Positions 11,252 through 23,560 of a stretch of DNA of 64,000 nucleotides are shown one piece after another. Position numbers and translations under genes: made by a program. This stretch comes from Myrica gale (taxonomy: Eukaryota; Streptophyta; Magnoliopsida; Fagales; Myricaceae). Numbering within the stretch: position 1 is the stretch's first letter; each line of letters starts with the position of its first letter. Under the pieces are notes generated by a model. That model searched no databases and was not told the origin of the DNA. It saw nothing but the letters and a program-made list of their open reading frames with translations. Location of the stretch: contig OZ005608.1 of assembly GCA_963930655.1 (NCBI GenBank), positions 20,051,271-20,115,270 on the forward strand, in the 5' to 3' direction.

Positions 11252-13942
11252 CACTACAAAAAATATTGACTCATCTCCCTTCCACGGCATAGACGGCCCA
11301 GGTGACCAGATGCAACCACTCACGCTACTCAAATAACTCGTGGTCCTTGTACAACAGCTCATCAAAATCAGACATCGTCACCGAAGGCTCTTTAACTACA
11401 GCCTGCATCTAGCGACTCAATGCTAATCTCAACCGACTGCTACTGGCAAGACGAAGCCCCTATCCTCAAAGTGTGCACACGCTTAACTCTAGACATTTTA
11501 TATATGCAGTAATAATTGTATATAAAATGTGTTAATAAATAAAAACGAAAAAAAAATATAATTAAAAGTTTAAAGCTGCAATATAACGGGGATCTATCAT
11601 CAATACTGACTTTTGATCGGAACAGACTCCAAAGAGACAATCGATCACCAAACTTAAATTGTGCGCATCATTTGACAAACGATAGATCCCACATTATATC
11701 CGTTCCGACGGTGTGGGACAATCGATCATACATGTCAACAAAAGACATAGTAAAAGTCATGCAATCGATCACCTACGATCAATCACTTAAAAAGCTAAAC
11801 ACACAGTTTCAATATACGATGGATGTTCAATCGATCAGACAAAGCCAATTGATCCAATAGAACAGAAAAATGCATTGTTACTAATCGATAGATTGGTACA
11901 TATACTACTTAAGCGATCGATCGGACAACACCGATCAATCGGTGAAAATATAGAATGCACCGTTTAACTATCAATCCATCGATGATCACAATTGCCACTG
12001 GCCAATCGATTGATCAGCACGGGGCCAACGACAGAAAACACAGAAACTCAACAATGCCCAAAACACATTTAAAATGACCCCAAAGCTATCCCAAAATACA
12101 TCTAATCTTCTAAAACAACCATTAACATTAAAATGCCTATATTTCACAGACCTGAATGGATTATATAGCAAATTTAAAAAATAAAACTCGAAAAGTATTA
12201 AAAACCACTAAAATGTTAAAAAATTGCATACCTTTAACGTGGAGAAGAATGAAGACTAAGTTTGGATTCATTCTACGCAATTTAGTGGACAATGCAAATC
12301 AAAAAACTTGGTAAGGTGAGATTCCGTTTCTTTAATACGTTTTCATGATCCGTTTGATCGGTAGTATAGCGTTCGATCACTGGGATTAATACACGTGTCC
12401 AATTTCAATTCATTGTTTTAAATGCCTACGCAATCGATCGGTTGGTCCTTTAGAACGCTATCCTCCAGAACTCCATACAGAAACAAAACCAAAATCATAT
12501 TAAAGATAATAAAAAGAATAGAAAAGAGCTATACAGATCAATGAACACTTCCATCACCTCAGCTCCATGCTCAAATCCGTAGATTCTATGGTTGTTTCCT
12601 TGTTCATAGTCCAATTGCATAAGATTCCAAGAAAGCCCAAGAAATTTCCCTCAATCCCGAACGACCTTGACGATCTCGCCCTCAGATGTAAATATGTAAA
12701 TATTTACACTAGTAGCCCATTACCAAAACGAACCAAACAAAATATTCGGTCCCAATGTGATGCGACGACGAGAGAGAGAGAGGAAAAGATGAGCTGAGCA
12801 CGACTGAGGGAGGGAGGAGCTGAGCACGATTGAGGGAGAATCGGATAGACGAGCAATAAGGGAGGGCGCATGGCTTAGGATGACGGCAGGGAGAATGGGA
12901 GAGAGGGGGTGAGCGCTGGAAACCTGGAGGCGAACGAAATGACCTAATTTCGTTGGGTTAAGTAACCTGGGTCCGGGGTCGACCCAGGTCACTACTTTAT
13001 TTTTTATTTTAAAAAAATATACTTGAATCGAGAATTCCTGCATTTCCGCCAGTATTTTCGGTTCCAATTCCGATTCTGATCTTTAACTAAAATGTGATTC
13101 GGTTCCGGTACCGGAACGCCGCAACCGGTACCGGAACCAGATGTTTCGCTTCAAACCGGAACAAATGCCCAACCTTATATGCAAAATTTTCTCCTTGTGT
13201 GCCATGTGTCAATTTGTAACCGATCTATCGGTAAAAGAGTGCTTGATCGCTTTGGTTAATACACGTGGCCAATTTCAATTCGTTGTTTTAATTGCCTGCA
13301 CAATCAATCGGTGGGTTGGAACGACCGAACGATGTTTCAAAAATAGTGACAGTTACAACAAGACGCACAATTGCTTGTTGTGTGCCATGTGTCACTTCGT
13401 TACCGATCAATCGAGTATGTTGGGGATCGATCGAGAGTAGTGGTGGGATCGATCGTTGGTAAATGGCGATATCACCTCATCACAATCGGTCCACCAAAAC
13501 AGCCGATCAATCAGCTCTGTGATGAAAAGATTTCGTCACAAAAGCCCTTTATTCATCGTGACAGAACATTTTGTCACATAAGTTATTATTATTATTATTA
13601 TTATTGGTAATAGATCGCGAGTATCAATGGTCGAACGATACGGTGACGAAATTATTCGTCACTAAAGTCTCTTATTTCTAGTGACGATAAATTTCATCAC
13701 CAAAAATATTTTTAATATTTTTTATTTCTTTTTGTGAAGAAATTTTTGTCACAAAAGTTGACTTTTGGGGGAGAAATTCAAAGTTAGTCACGAAAAAGAT
13801 CTTTGGTGAAGAAATAAATTTTCGTCACAAAAAACAAACTTTTTGTGACGAAAAAACTTTTAGTCACAAAAGATGACTTTTAGTGACGAAATTCATTTCG
13901 TCGCCTAGAATTTCGTCACTAAAGAGAAAATTTCTAGTAGTG
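11252..13942. mobile_element. non-autonomous CACTA (En/Spm-like) transposon
   Basis: The left end is CACTACAAAAAATATT; the right end, read inversely, is CACTACTAGAAATTTT. Both are flanked by the triplet AAT (11249-11251 and 13943-13945), matching the 3-bp duplication of CACTA elements. The right subterminal region (13510-13930) is packed with inverted copies of TTTCGTCAC / GTGACGAAA, the transposase-binding type of array. The interior has dense ATCGATC / GATCGATCGG words and an internal direct duplication (12352-12465 and 13218-13331). A CCGG-rich hAT-like end lies near 12950-13175. No transposase or captured gene is seen. Confidence 0.85.
13583..13605. repeat. TTA microsatellite
   Basis: About seven TTA units inside the CACTA element. 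Confidence 0.9.
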
Positions 13943-13959
13943 AATTGTCACTCTGTTGG

Positions 13960-16893
13960 TGTAATGCCCCTCTCTATTTTCACCTGTTTGACATATATAT
14001 AAAATTAGTATGATATGCTAATTGAAGTTTCCTCATATAAATTTATTTCCTTATTGAGCTTATAGTATTTTTAATATACTTGCTTGCATATTTTTAATTC
14101 TCTTAATGTTTAATTAGGTGGTTGCATTTGTTTTCATATTATTTCTTATTGAGCTCGATAATTGTTATTACTTCATTACTAGTTACATTTGGGGATTTAC
14201 ATTTAATTGTTCTTTTTAGCTTACAGCCGATTACCAATGTAGATAATGCCCTTAAATATTTTGCTTTCAACCTTATACTTATATTATATCCCACTCTAAT
14301 TTATATCCCTTATCTTGCATTAATTTTTAGTACACTTTATGTCTTGGTCGATTAAGGCATGCATGATGCATTTAATGGCAACTTTTTCATTTGTTTTCTC
14401 TCTTTATTTTCTCCCTTCAGCCGATTACTCTACACTCTCACATTGGCCCTCATTTTGTCTTTTGTGAATGCATTGATACGTTGGAGGCTTGGGCAGTTCG
14501 GTGGATGATTTTGTGTGGGCAAAATGGATTTGATCAATCTTAATGATTGCCTAGGTTAAAGACATGCAAACACTTGGCAAGATATGCCTCTTAGCAGAAC
14601 AAAGTGACCAATTAGTGGCCTCCTTCTTTTAGATATCAACAAGTTTATCATGAGCTATTATAGACTATAGACCTAAGATTTAGCGACCAATAACCATCGG
14701 TTAATGAGGGGAGCCTTGTTGTTATCGAAAAAGTGAGAGCAATAGAGAGATAAAAGAGAGTGGCGTGAGACTTAGTGACCGAAAGAGAGAATTGTCATCG
14801 GACCGAAGGAAAAGGAAGGGTAGAAACCAAGGGGAAAAGAGAAAAGACGTAGGAGAAAAGAGAAGAAACCAAGAGTCAAAACAGAGAAACCGAAGGAGAG
14901 ATAGGGAAAGGAGCAACTAAAGGAAAGAAGGGCAGGAAAAAAAAGGAATTAAAAGGGGGAAAAGGGGTGAGGTGCTCAGCCAGCACCTTGTCCCCTTTAC
15001 CTTTTGTTTTCAGTTTTTTTTATGCTTTCTTCTAACTTTTGTCTTGCTTTTAGGTGTCTTGTCCTTTTGGAAATCCACATCCACCGAAGCAATAGAGGTA
15101 AGGGTGATAGAGATTTGTTGTCAATGGGGATGATGGTCTTTGGCTGTGATTTGATGATGGAAAACCCACCTTGGGGCCACGGTTTGGGGTTGGATGATAG
15201 CTTAGGAAATTTTCTTGTGAAATGGATGCTTGCATGTAGTTAAATGAAGAAGAAATGGGATGGGGAAGATCACTTGGCAGATTGGACTTTATTTGCATTT
15301 CTTTTATAGTGATTTGGGTTTTTAGTGTTGAAGACATCTTGCATGTTATAAATGTGGACATTAAAAGGGGGTTAGAACTTGCTACATGACTCATAGAACT
15401 TGCTAATATTCTCTCTTTTAATGTTCAAATGCCATATGCATTTCTATTTTGGTTATATGCAATCCATTGATCGTTCTTGGTGACTTGTTTATCGATGATG
15501 AATATGATACATGATGCATCAACATATCATGAGTATAAGGCTTCTGTTGACCGAAATGACTAAAATGAAACTCATACCCAGAGGTGGTCTTGAGATCGGG
15601 TGACGGTACCGTTCACAGCGGGATAGTGCAAGTCATCACTGAGAGGGATAGTGGTTGGTATCCCTTGACGATGAAATAATGCACGCCTGACCAAGTCCTA
15701 ATGCCGAGGCACAGGACAGTCACGGAGGAGAGGAGAGACGCACAACCCGGACTCTGGGGGCTAAACAGAGCGAAAAAAGGGCACCTCTACCGGACCAGAA
15801 AGAAAGAAAGTGAAATGACCAGGAAACAAATGCATCATTTATGCATTGCATCGATTATACATTGTCATCCTGTTTATTATTATCGATGCTTATTTATTGT
15901 CTATCTGCTACTATGATTGTTCCTGCTTATTTATTTCACATGACATGTCCTTTTTTCCCCTTACTGAGTCAATAGGACTCACCACTTTTATGTTTGTTTG
16001 TGTTTGTCTTTTTATTTTTAAGCAGGATGTTGGATTAATTCAAGGTTAGAGAGATTTTAGATGCATGGTCTGTTTTGTACACACCATTTCATTGTTTCCT
16101 TTATTTTCTATTGATGGCAGTGTTTTGTTTTTGATCATTTGAAGCGCAGTTGTATAGACTAGGTGGACTATATGAAGCTCATTTTTTTGTATAACCTAGA
16201 CTTATTCTTTTATAATCCTCCCGGATGACCATTTTGTACCAAACTGTGTTCGATTAAAGGAAAATGTGTATTTCTTGCTACAAGGTTTATTTATTTTCTT
16301 TAGTTATGCTTTAATATTTTCACGATACTAATCAGTTTTCAACCTAATTCGTTAATGAGATTTTCCTAAATAAGTGTATATTATTATGATGCGATATTTT
16401 TTACGCTTTTGCCATTTTCATTTTAGTCATTAACCGACTAAGGTTTTCCTTAGTAAAGTGCAATATACCGATTTATTATTTTGAGAGATTTTACTTCTTT
16501 CGTTCAAGTTTCTAAACCGACTTACTACCTTCCTTTTAACCAGTATTTTTCTTAAAAGTCTTCCGCTAATTAAATTCGAGGGCATTTCAGCGATCCTAAG
16601 AGTTTTTATCGTGCGGTAATCTCTGAATTTTGTGCATGCGATTACTATACGTTAGCCGTTAGGGTAAATAGCCGTTAGAGATTTCGTGCGGTAATCTCTG
16701 AATTTCGTTCAAGTTTCTAAACCGACTTACTACCTTCCTTTTAACCAGTATTTTTCTTAAAAGTCTTCCGCTAATTAAATTCGAGGGCATTTCAGCGATC
16801 CTAAGAGTTTTTATCGTGCGGTAATCTCTGAATTTTGTGCATGCGATTACTATACGTTAGCCGTTAGGGTAAATACCAGCACAGGGTGTAACA
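13960..16893 (+). mobile_element. LTR-like block (possible solo LTR), copy 1
   Basis: Begins TGTAATGCCCC and ends GGGTGTAACA, the TG...CA style of plant Gypsy LTRs, giving 2.9 kb. Flanking five-mers (GTTGG and GCTAG) do not match, so the boundaries are uncertain. Long parts match a second block at about 55640-57800: an A/G-rich leader ending in CTTGTCCCCTTT, the stretch containing AGGTGGTCTTGAGATCG, and CTTACTGAGTCA with AGGACTCACCACTTTTA. No gag, protease, polymerase or integrase coding is present. Open frames at 15004-15394 and 15701-16049 are not recognisable proteins. Confidence 0.55.
16501..16874 (+). repeat. 205-bp tandem duplication in the LTR-like block
   Basis: The unit starting CGTTCAAGTTTCTAAACCG at 16501 repeats from 16706, nearly without change, up to about 16874. 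Near-identity of the copies points to a recent local duplication. Confidence 0.92.
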
Positions 16894-18378
16894 GCTAGCC
16901 TCCCTTTCATATTCAATTCCACTCTGACTGCAATCGTTAGAATCTGTTACACTTCCATATTGTTCCAAAATAAAGTCACTATTGTTTACTTATTAGCCTC
17001 CCTCCATTTGTAGGTCTCCATTTCACCCTTATTGTAGTTTCATATTTAATAGGTAATTAAGATGAGTCCTATAGAATGAGCATCAATGACAAGATATTCG
17101 ATATAATTTAAAGTAATGGAAAAAATTCAAGAACACAGAAGATACTTTAATACACTATCGCTGCCATTTAGGACTTTCAATAAACACATAATCCTAGATA
17201 TCAAAATTAAAACCAATAGGCTTCACCTTGCAGTGATGTGCATAAGTGAAATAATCGCAACGACAAGATAATCAAAACCATCTGCGAATGGGAAATAGAT
17301 CTAGGACACAAGCTAAATGACCTTCTCCAGTCAAAAATAGAAGTTGGTGCAATGAATTTTATAGGCAAAAGAGATTGATATACAAAGCTAACTGCATTAG
17401 AATTCTGTAACTACAGGATAAACAGCAAAAACCCTCCAACTGCGGTAGAATTTGCATTATGCACATTCACATTCAGCATAAGCAAAGCAGCCATGGAATA
17501 TGAAAATCAAAATTAACAAGATTTTGGATAAAGCAAATTGATCTTTGTTATTTATGAAGCTAGACTTAACATAAATATTTAATGGTGTGCCTCTGGGAGC
17601 GAGAGACACAACATACAAAGAATCCTTGAAGAAAAATAGAAAACCAAATGACAGGATAAAAGGCAGAATTATTAAATAGACACATCAATCGAGATCAAGC
17701 AATGGATACCCACAATACCTAAGGCAGAGTACAGAATGATAATAGCTCAAGACACCAAGCGTAAAACCAAACACCCACTTGAAGAAAATGACCAAACAAG
17801 GAAAAGTCTCTTCTATCTTCTTGTTCTCTAAGTTCATTATCCAAAAATGGTCAAATAAAAAACCAGACCACGTAAAAGCAAAATGGTCAATTACAAGGGG
17901 TAGGAGTATCTGACAGTGATTAATGAACCAACTTTTGGGTATAATCAAAACGCACAGATAGAATATTGAAAATCAGTTTAAGCATCTCAAAAATCAAATG
18001 CACGCCCAAAAGTAAAACTTCAACTTGATTTTACCTCCCAGCAGAGTCAAAGAAATTTCTTCGAATTCGAACAGAAGACGTAAATAATCGACTTCTCTAC
18101 ACATTTTAGCCTTTCCTGATGTGAAGTTAAGAGGGGAAACCTTTTCCTAATGAGAGCGAAAACACTCTCTGTACTTAGAGAACGACTCTTCATACTTTTG
18201 CACCACCCTTGCATAGCGACCAACAACAATGCCTCTTCAGACATCAGTACCCCCTGGCCCCTGGAGGCCAGGGGACGTCTGCTGCCCAGAGCTCTGTCGG
18301 CGGTGTGGTTGTGCTTCCTCTAAGTCATCCTCCTGCCGCCGGCTATTCGTGGTGCTCATTTTTTTCCAGTATCTCTCC
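16894..18378. other. intergenic, no gene seen
   Basis: AT-rich DNA. An 87-residue minus-strand frame at 17685-17948 is hydrophobic in composition but has no recognisable family and no flanking exons, so I do not call it. The stretch 18230-18350 is GC-richer (CCCCTGGCCCCTGGAGG) and may be part of an older repeat. Confidence 0.5.
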
Positions 18379-18391
18379 CTATTTAAACCCC

Positions 18392-19179
18392 ACTTTTTTT
18401 CTAGATCATTCTCCAAAGAGGAGCCGAAATACAACAACCAGGCGAAAAAACACCGGCAGGATCCTATGAAGGATCGGTTACAACCGCTATATGCTCCATG
18501 CAAAGCAGAGGGAGCGGCGGCCAGACTAGGTAGATGCATCTACCAGGACCTAATAAGCCAGTAAAGAAAACACAACAGCCCGGTTACAAGCCCACACAAG
18601 GGTCGGAAAGATCCACAAAGGATCAGACAAAAGCCCACGCAAGGGCCGGACAACCAACACACACCAAAAAAAACAGCAAACAAAAACAACCAACACAAAA
18701 CAACCAACACCATAGACGGAAGCAGCACCACCACGGACGAGCGGAAACACCGAAACAGCAGCCGGAAGAGGAGCCAAAGCCACGCTCGTGAGCGCCACGT
18801 GCGCGCGTGGGCTGGAAGAGACACCACGCGTGGGGAGCGTGGGGCGCCACGCGGCGACCAAAAGACGCCTGACCGGAGCGGTTGAACTCGTTGGGAGGAG
18901 CAGATGGCGTTGAGCATGGTCGTGACCACAGCAAGCGAGGATAAAGACCGGGATCTACCATCTAGCTTCCGAACAAAAGAGAGAGAGAGGGGGGAAAGGA
19001 AGAAAGAGAGGAGGAAGAAAGAAAGAGAGGGAGGGGAGGAAGAAGAAGAAGGGGAACAATGGGAGGAGCCGGAGCTCCTCCCACCGCAAGCAACAAAATG
19101 TGAGAAGAGCTCTGCTAAGGGGTGGGAAAAATTCTAGAGAGAGGGCAGAGAACACACGGGAAGGGAGTTTCAGACTTCT
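18392..19179 (-). mobile_element. 5-prime-truncated L1-type retroposon, minus strand
   Basis: A T-run at 18394-18400 is the poly(A) tail of a minus-strand insertion. The 13-bp word CTATTTAAACCCC flanks it on both sides (18379-18391 and 19180-19192) as a target duplication. Read inversely, the part near 18420-18560 matches the plus-strand fragment at 21540-21640 (shared CTCCCTCTGC and GCATGGAG), showing one family. The body is GC-rich. Open frames of 100-129 residues on both strands lack reverse transcriptase, endonuclease or zinc-knuckle motifs. Confidence 0.8.
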
Positions 19180-19192
19180 CTATTTAAACCCC

Positions 19193-19570
19193 TCTCGCAA
19201 GTATTTTCTTCACCATAAAAGAGTAATATGCTCGTTAATGATGTGAATCTCGATGATTTCGTTCCAGTAACAATTGCTTAATATAGTTACACGAGTACAC
19301 ACAAAAGGAAGTTGTACAACGGTGACCGGTCATGCTAGAATAAAGCTATTCTAGACATATGCTAGGTTATACACAGCAGCTTTAATGTAGCATTTGACAC
19401 GGGTCAATAGCTTTTATAATTGTGTGATAAAAGAAAATTCCAACACAAGATTTGACGGCTTAATTTTTGCTTCTAAAATTTTTTTTTTGTCTCAGCACTC
19501 TTTCCTTTTTTCTTTCGCCATGTCCTGGGCACTCTTCCAACTTGTTTTACCATAATTATTTGCGCCTTGC
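19193..19570. other. intergenic, no gene seen
   Basis: AT-rich. Its last about 43 bases (19528-19570) form the left copy of a direct repeat bracketing the next block. Confidence 0.5.
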
Positions 19571-20132
19571 CCTGTGATACCCGCAGTCTTCACCGTGCAC
19601 CAGCACCCAGCAACACCAGTGACGGTGAGCAAAATCTCCACCCTCCCCGTTAGTTGTTTCACCTCTTTACAGTTTTTTTTATATTTACATTGTTTAGTGA
19701 TGTTAAGAAAAATCTACGTACCTCCTTCAGTTCTCTCGATCCATCTCAGACTCTCAATGTTCTCACTCAGCTCTCTGTCGCAGCTCTCCTTCAGCCGCAG
19801 CCCCCTCTGCAGCAAGCAACGGCTACAAGCCATTTTTAGCTCTCTCTTCCCTTCTGCAGCAACCCTATCTATTTATCTCTCTCTCCCTCCAGTTTTGTTG
19901 CTATTTGGTTGTGGTTTGCTGTTGGGTTTGTGGACATTTTTTATATAGGTTTTTTTGCGATTTGGTTGATATTTAGCTACTGATTTGCGATTTGGTTGAT
20001 ATTTGGAAAGCTTTTGCGATTTGGTTTATATTTAGCTACTGATTTGCTCTATTATGAATATGTGATTTTTTTTTTGTGATTTTTGTGATCTCCGATAAAG
20101 GTGGCGGGCACAACCACCACCAGTTATGCACA
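19571..20132. mobile_element. insertion-like block bracketed by a 42-bp direct repeat
   Basis: The word beginning GGCACTCTTCCAACTTGTTT occurs at 19528-19570 and again at 20134-20178, differing at a few bases. The bracketed 560 bp ends with CAGTTATGCACAGCCTTA, whose inverse resembles the TAGGGCTG-type hAT end used elsewhere here, but the left end does not match it. Inside, GCGATTTGGTTGATATTTAG-like words repeat three to four times (19948-20045). The family is unresolved. The 124-residue frame at 19574-19948 is low-complexity and not called. Confidence 0.4.
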
Positions 20133-20276
20133 GCCTTACTAGGCACTCTTCCAACTTGTTTTACCATATTATTTGCACCTTGTCATAGGAGTCTACGTCT
20201 CGAAAGAATAACTAAATTCACCCATACTCTTGTACGTGAATAAATGATAGAGAATTCACTACAGTGAATACTAGTG

Positions 20277-20760
20277 ATCATCTTACTTCAAACAATCAGC
20301 TTTTAACTGCGTTTGTTTTAGCAGCAGTTTTCAAAAAATTAAAATGCTGCTAAATCTTGATCATTTAGCGGCCTTTGATGTAAAACGCCGCAACATCTTG
20401 TGATTTAGCGTGGAAAACGGTACTAAATGTATGGCATTTAGCAACGTATCTTCTCACAACGTTGGTAAAAGTATGGGATTTAACGGCCTTTAAAGAAGCG
20501 CTACTATAAGTATTGAATTTAGCTACGTTTCTACTCAAAACGTACGACTGCTAAAAGTATGTGATTTAGCAGCGTTGTTTTTACCTTTTAAGAAAACGCT
20601 GCTAAATCACAGACATATAGCACTATTTTTATAATAAGTCTAGGTTATACAAAAAAAAAAAGTTTGCAGAGTTTTTATAATATTTAGTACTATTTTTTTA
20701 AAAAAAATGGTGCTAAAAATCGACACAGACATATCTTAGCAGCGTTTTTTAAAATAAAAG
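20277..20760. repeat. CACTA-like subterminal repeat fragment (GCTGCTAAA type), copy 1
   Basis: The stretch is built from inverted copies of GCTGCTAAA / TTTAGCAGC with AACG spacers. This pattern is common in plant non-autonomous CACTA-like elements. A related copy lies at 26612-26842 and resumes at 27800-27930. Clean termini were not found. Confidence 0.55.
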
Positions 20761-20935
20761 TTTAAAAGGAAAAAATATTTTTAGTCTTTGAACTTTACGT
20801 TGTGTTTCATAGTAGCTAGGTCATTATGTTTTCAAACTAAAAAATTTACTCCTTTGATTTTTCCTTCTAGAAAAAAAATATAATTTTATCATCTCACTCT
20901 CCGGTCTAGAAAGCCAACCTCAGCTAAAGACTTTG

Positions 20936-21101
20936 AGTTTGTTTGTTTACCGAAATTTTGGAGAATATTCCCAAAATTTTGGGAATCTTTTGAATGTTGA
21001 AGTTTATTGGGATTTCTGAAAAGTTTGAAGTGTATGTGTAAAAGTTAGAAATTTTGAAGTAGGTTTGTTTTGTTGAAAATTTTGGGCAAACAAACATGTC
21101 C
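20936..21101 (-). mobile_element. MITE, GTTTGTTTG-end family (copy 1)
   Basis: Outward inverted ends (GTTTGTTTGTTTACC left; CAAACAAACATGTCC right) enclose about 166 bp. The body matches 37553-37733 in opposite orientation, sharing GAATATTCCC and AAAATTTTGGGAATC. Target duplication is not clear. Confidence 0.6.
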
Positions 21102-21139
21102 TTTGTCATCTGGAAAATGATGTACGTCGTAGAATACTA

Positions 21140-22034
21140 GCTACTAGAAATATTACATTTCATATGCTTATCTTTTAAGTAATCGTTTTTTTTCACATGT
21201 TTTGTATATGTTAACGTGCATGAAGTAAACTCAGAATTTTCCATGTGGGGTTTGAACTCAGGCAGACAATGATTGGGATGTGAAGAATGTTGACTGGCAC
21301 CCTACAACATTGGTACGTATATATGTACCTTGTTGTTATTGCAATGCTTATTAACTGTTTGATTGGTTAATGTTACATTACATAGGGGGTCGGAAAAGGC
21401 AAACTTCTGAAACTTTAGGATGCTATGCCAAAACGGGAAGAAAGCTTAATTAATGGTCATTGGTTGCTAGCTAAAACATGGTGCTCTTCCGACCCTTTGT
21501 TGGGTCTCGCTCCGCGTCGTTTGTGGCGCTTTACCGGCTTGTCCAGGTCCTAGTAGCTCTGTCTACTATGTTCGGCCATCACTCCCTCTGCTCTGCATGG
21601 AGTTCATAGTGGTTCCTCTGATCCGTCCGAGGGTCTCGCTGGTTTGTCTGTCCTGTTGTCTGTCTTGTTGTTTTCTTGTGTTCGTTTTGTCTATCCTCTT
21701 GTAGTTTTTTTTAGTTTTTAATATATTGGTTGTTTTTCGAGAAAAAAAAAAAGAACCAAGATGGTTACTGGGTGCTAACTGCTTCAAAGTTTGCGTAAAC
21801 AATATTAATTCCCTGCTGATATAAAAATTATGAGATCTATAAATGATATGACAACTAGAGGAAATAAAGACTTCGCTTCATTTAAATTAAGTAAAGCCAA
21901 ATACATACATATGATACATAGTACAAGCATTATAAGGGACAGGTATATACCACGGACAGGTACAAGCATTATATATAGTTGATCATTTCCATGGATATAT
22001 TATTGTAAAGTTCAATGAAATAAATAGAAGCACT
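21140..22034. repeat. duplicated 3-prime flank of MATH copy 2, with L1-type 3-prime fragment
   Basis: Outside the insertion, this stretch matches 7020-7530 (for example TTTTGTATATGT, GAACTCAGGCAGA, GACTGGCACC, TTAACTGTTTGATTGGTT). At about 21485-21755 a plus-strand retroposon 3-prime end interrupts it. That insert shares CTCCCTCTGC and GCATGGAG with the minus-strand element at 18392-19179 and ends in an A-run at 21744-21755. It is absent from the flank of MATH copy 1, so it arrived after the duplication. Confidence 0.65.
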
Positions 22035-22676
22035 TCACTTTTTGTCAGAAAAGTTCCTGACAAATGAAAGTATTTCGATATTTGTTTCAACAACCAAAGT
22101 GTCACTAAGAAGGAAGCCCTTTGCTGGATCCTTGAGCACAACCAGCGGCATGAACTTTGCGTAAAAGTATCCCTTGGACGAGGGAGAGAACCAATTATAT
22201 TCTACATGAATTCAATATTCAGATCAATACTTCAAAATAAAAACAATTAATTAGAGCAAGAAAAAGCTCTTCAAATAATATTTGATGAGCAGCAAATTAT
22301 TATAGCTTATTGACAAAATTATTTAATTTCCAAATTAGAGTACCATATATATTTACGTATAGATGTGATGGTCAGAAACATGTTTTTTTGTATGTACCAA
22401 GATCGCTTTTAATTAATTAATTAATTAATACAAAAGAGGGGGTTCACCAGTAATTTCCTCATGCAGTCCAGGGGCTCTTCGGTCCCTTATTCGGAGAGTA
22501 TATTTAGCATACAATTTTCCTTTGGGGGGAGAAGCTACTTCCCAATCAATCACTGAGAAAAAGAATGCGACATAGCTTTTGCCATCGTCAGGTGAAACAA
22601 ATTTTGGATATAGCTTCAGCTCCCTGTTCAATGGAGAAATAGACAATTAACTTCAGACCAATTTAACCGACTCAAT

Positions 22677-22712
<36 letters not shown>

Positions 22713-23560
22713 AGTCGTGGGGTAAAGAGTTTAAAATGACATGTACCATTTGCGGTCTCCAAGTCTGAGTTCTTTCCTCAATACATCCCCACTCATCGCT
22801 GAAAACCGTTCAATTTCCCAAGTACTGCTACTTGTGATAGGAGAACTCAAAATCGACAAACACTCCCCTTTCCCGGTACCTTTTATGACAAAAACCTCAG
22901 CGCCAAATACGCAGGAGTCATCAACAATGTATCCATTAAGAATATCACCAAAGGTACTGAGGGAGAGAAACTGTGTGAATCCCCATTCAGTTTTCATTGC
23001 ATGGAACATCCTTACTTCAACATCTATATATATAGATTGAGGACCAAGCTAGTCACATTTAACTTTAATTTTATGTATTTCATCAAGAATATACACATCA
23101 TAGGATCGAGCTAGCTACCTTGGAGCGTCAGGTACTCGCCCCGAATCTGATCCAGCACAAATAATCTAAAGACTGCGTTAACCTCCCATCCCAGAGGTAA
23201 AGAATCCGTTTCTGAAATCACCAAGTAGAGTGATATGTTTCCCTCCCCATTGCAATATTTTCTCCCATTGGGGTAGAAAGACAATCTCCTATAGGGTTGA
23301 AAGGAACCAAAATATTGCTAGTCAAACTCTACTAGCTGGGATCACAACATCAACAATATGGGCATAAGAATAAGCAAGGGATTCAAATTAACATACCATT
23401 TATAGCCGCCACATTCAAAAACGTCCGAGTCATACTTTGGCTCTTTGTCCCCTGGAAATATCTTGAACATTTTCGAAAATGATTCAACCTTAAATGAGTA
23501 GTGAGCTGGAGGGAGATCCCTTTTAAATCTTATAACTTCGTCTGTCGATTGTAGGAACAT
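22035..23560 (-). CDS. double-MATH-domain protein, copy 2
   Basis: Five exons on the minus strand: 23397-23560, 23119-23288, 22741-23023, 22448-22623, 22035-22201. All introns are GT-AG (95-246 nt) with the same phases 2, 1, 2, 1 as copy 1. The joined frame is 960 nt, 319 residues, uninterrupted. The first MATH domain is about residues 18-147 (AHYSFKVESFSKM, DVFECGGYKWRLSFYPNGR). The second is about 160-312 (TWEIERFSAM, RELKLYPK-like start of strand, KLYAKYTLRIRDR, FLLSDTLVVETNIEIL). Differences from copy 1 are in-frame: two codons lost at the start of exon 3, two lost near its end, six gained in exon 4. Frame-preserving changes argue that both copies have stayed coding. The ligand is unknown. 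Confidence 0.88.
22682..22709. repeat. AT microsatellite in intron 3 of MATH copy 2
   Basis: About fourteen AT dinucleotides, absent from the matching intron of copy 1. Confidence 0.92.

Noticed and set aside
10865..13942. A single CACTA element from CACTACAAGAAATTT to the right end at 13942
   Set aside because: The flanking triplets differ (GTA against AAT), while the start at 11252 gives matching AAT triplets, so the shorter element is preferred.
13960..16893. Confident call of a solo LTR
   Set aside because: TG...CA ends are present but the 5-bp flanks do not match, so only an LTR-like block is claimed.
17685..17948. 87-residue hydrophobic minus-strand frame, possible membrane protein exon
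   Set aside because: No family resemblance, no convincing splice neighbours, and AT-rich DNA readily gives such frames.
18540..18961. Overlapping open frames of 103-129 residues on the minus strand
   Set aside because: They lie in a GC-rich retroposon, overlap each other in three frames and have no recognisable domain.
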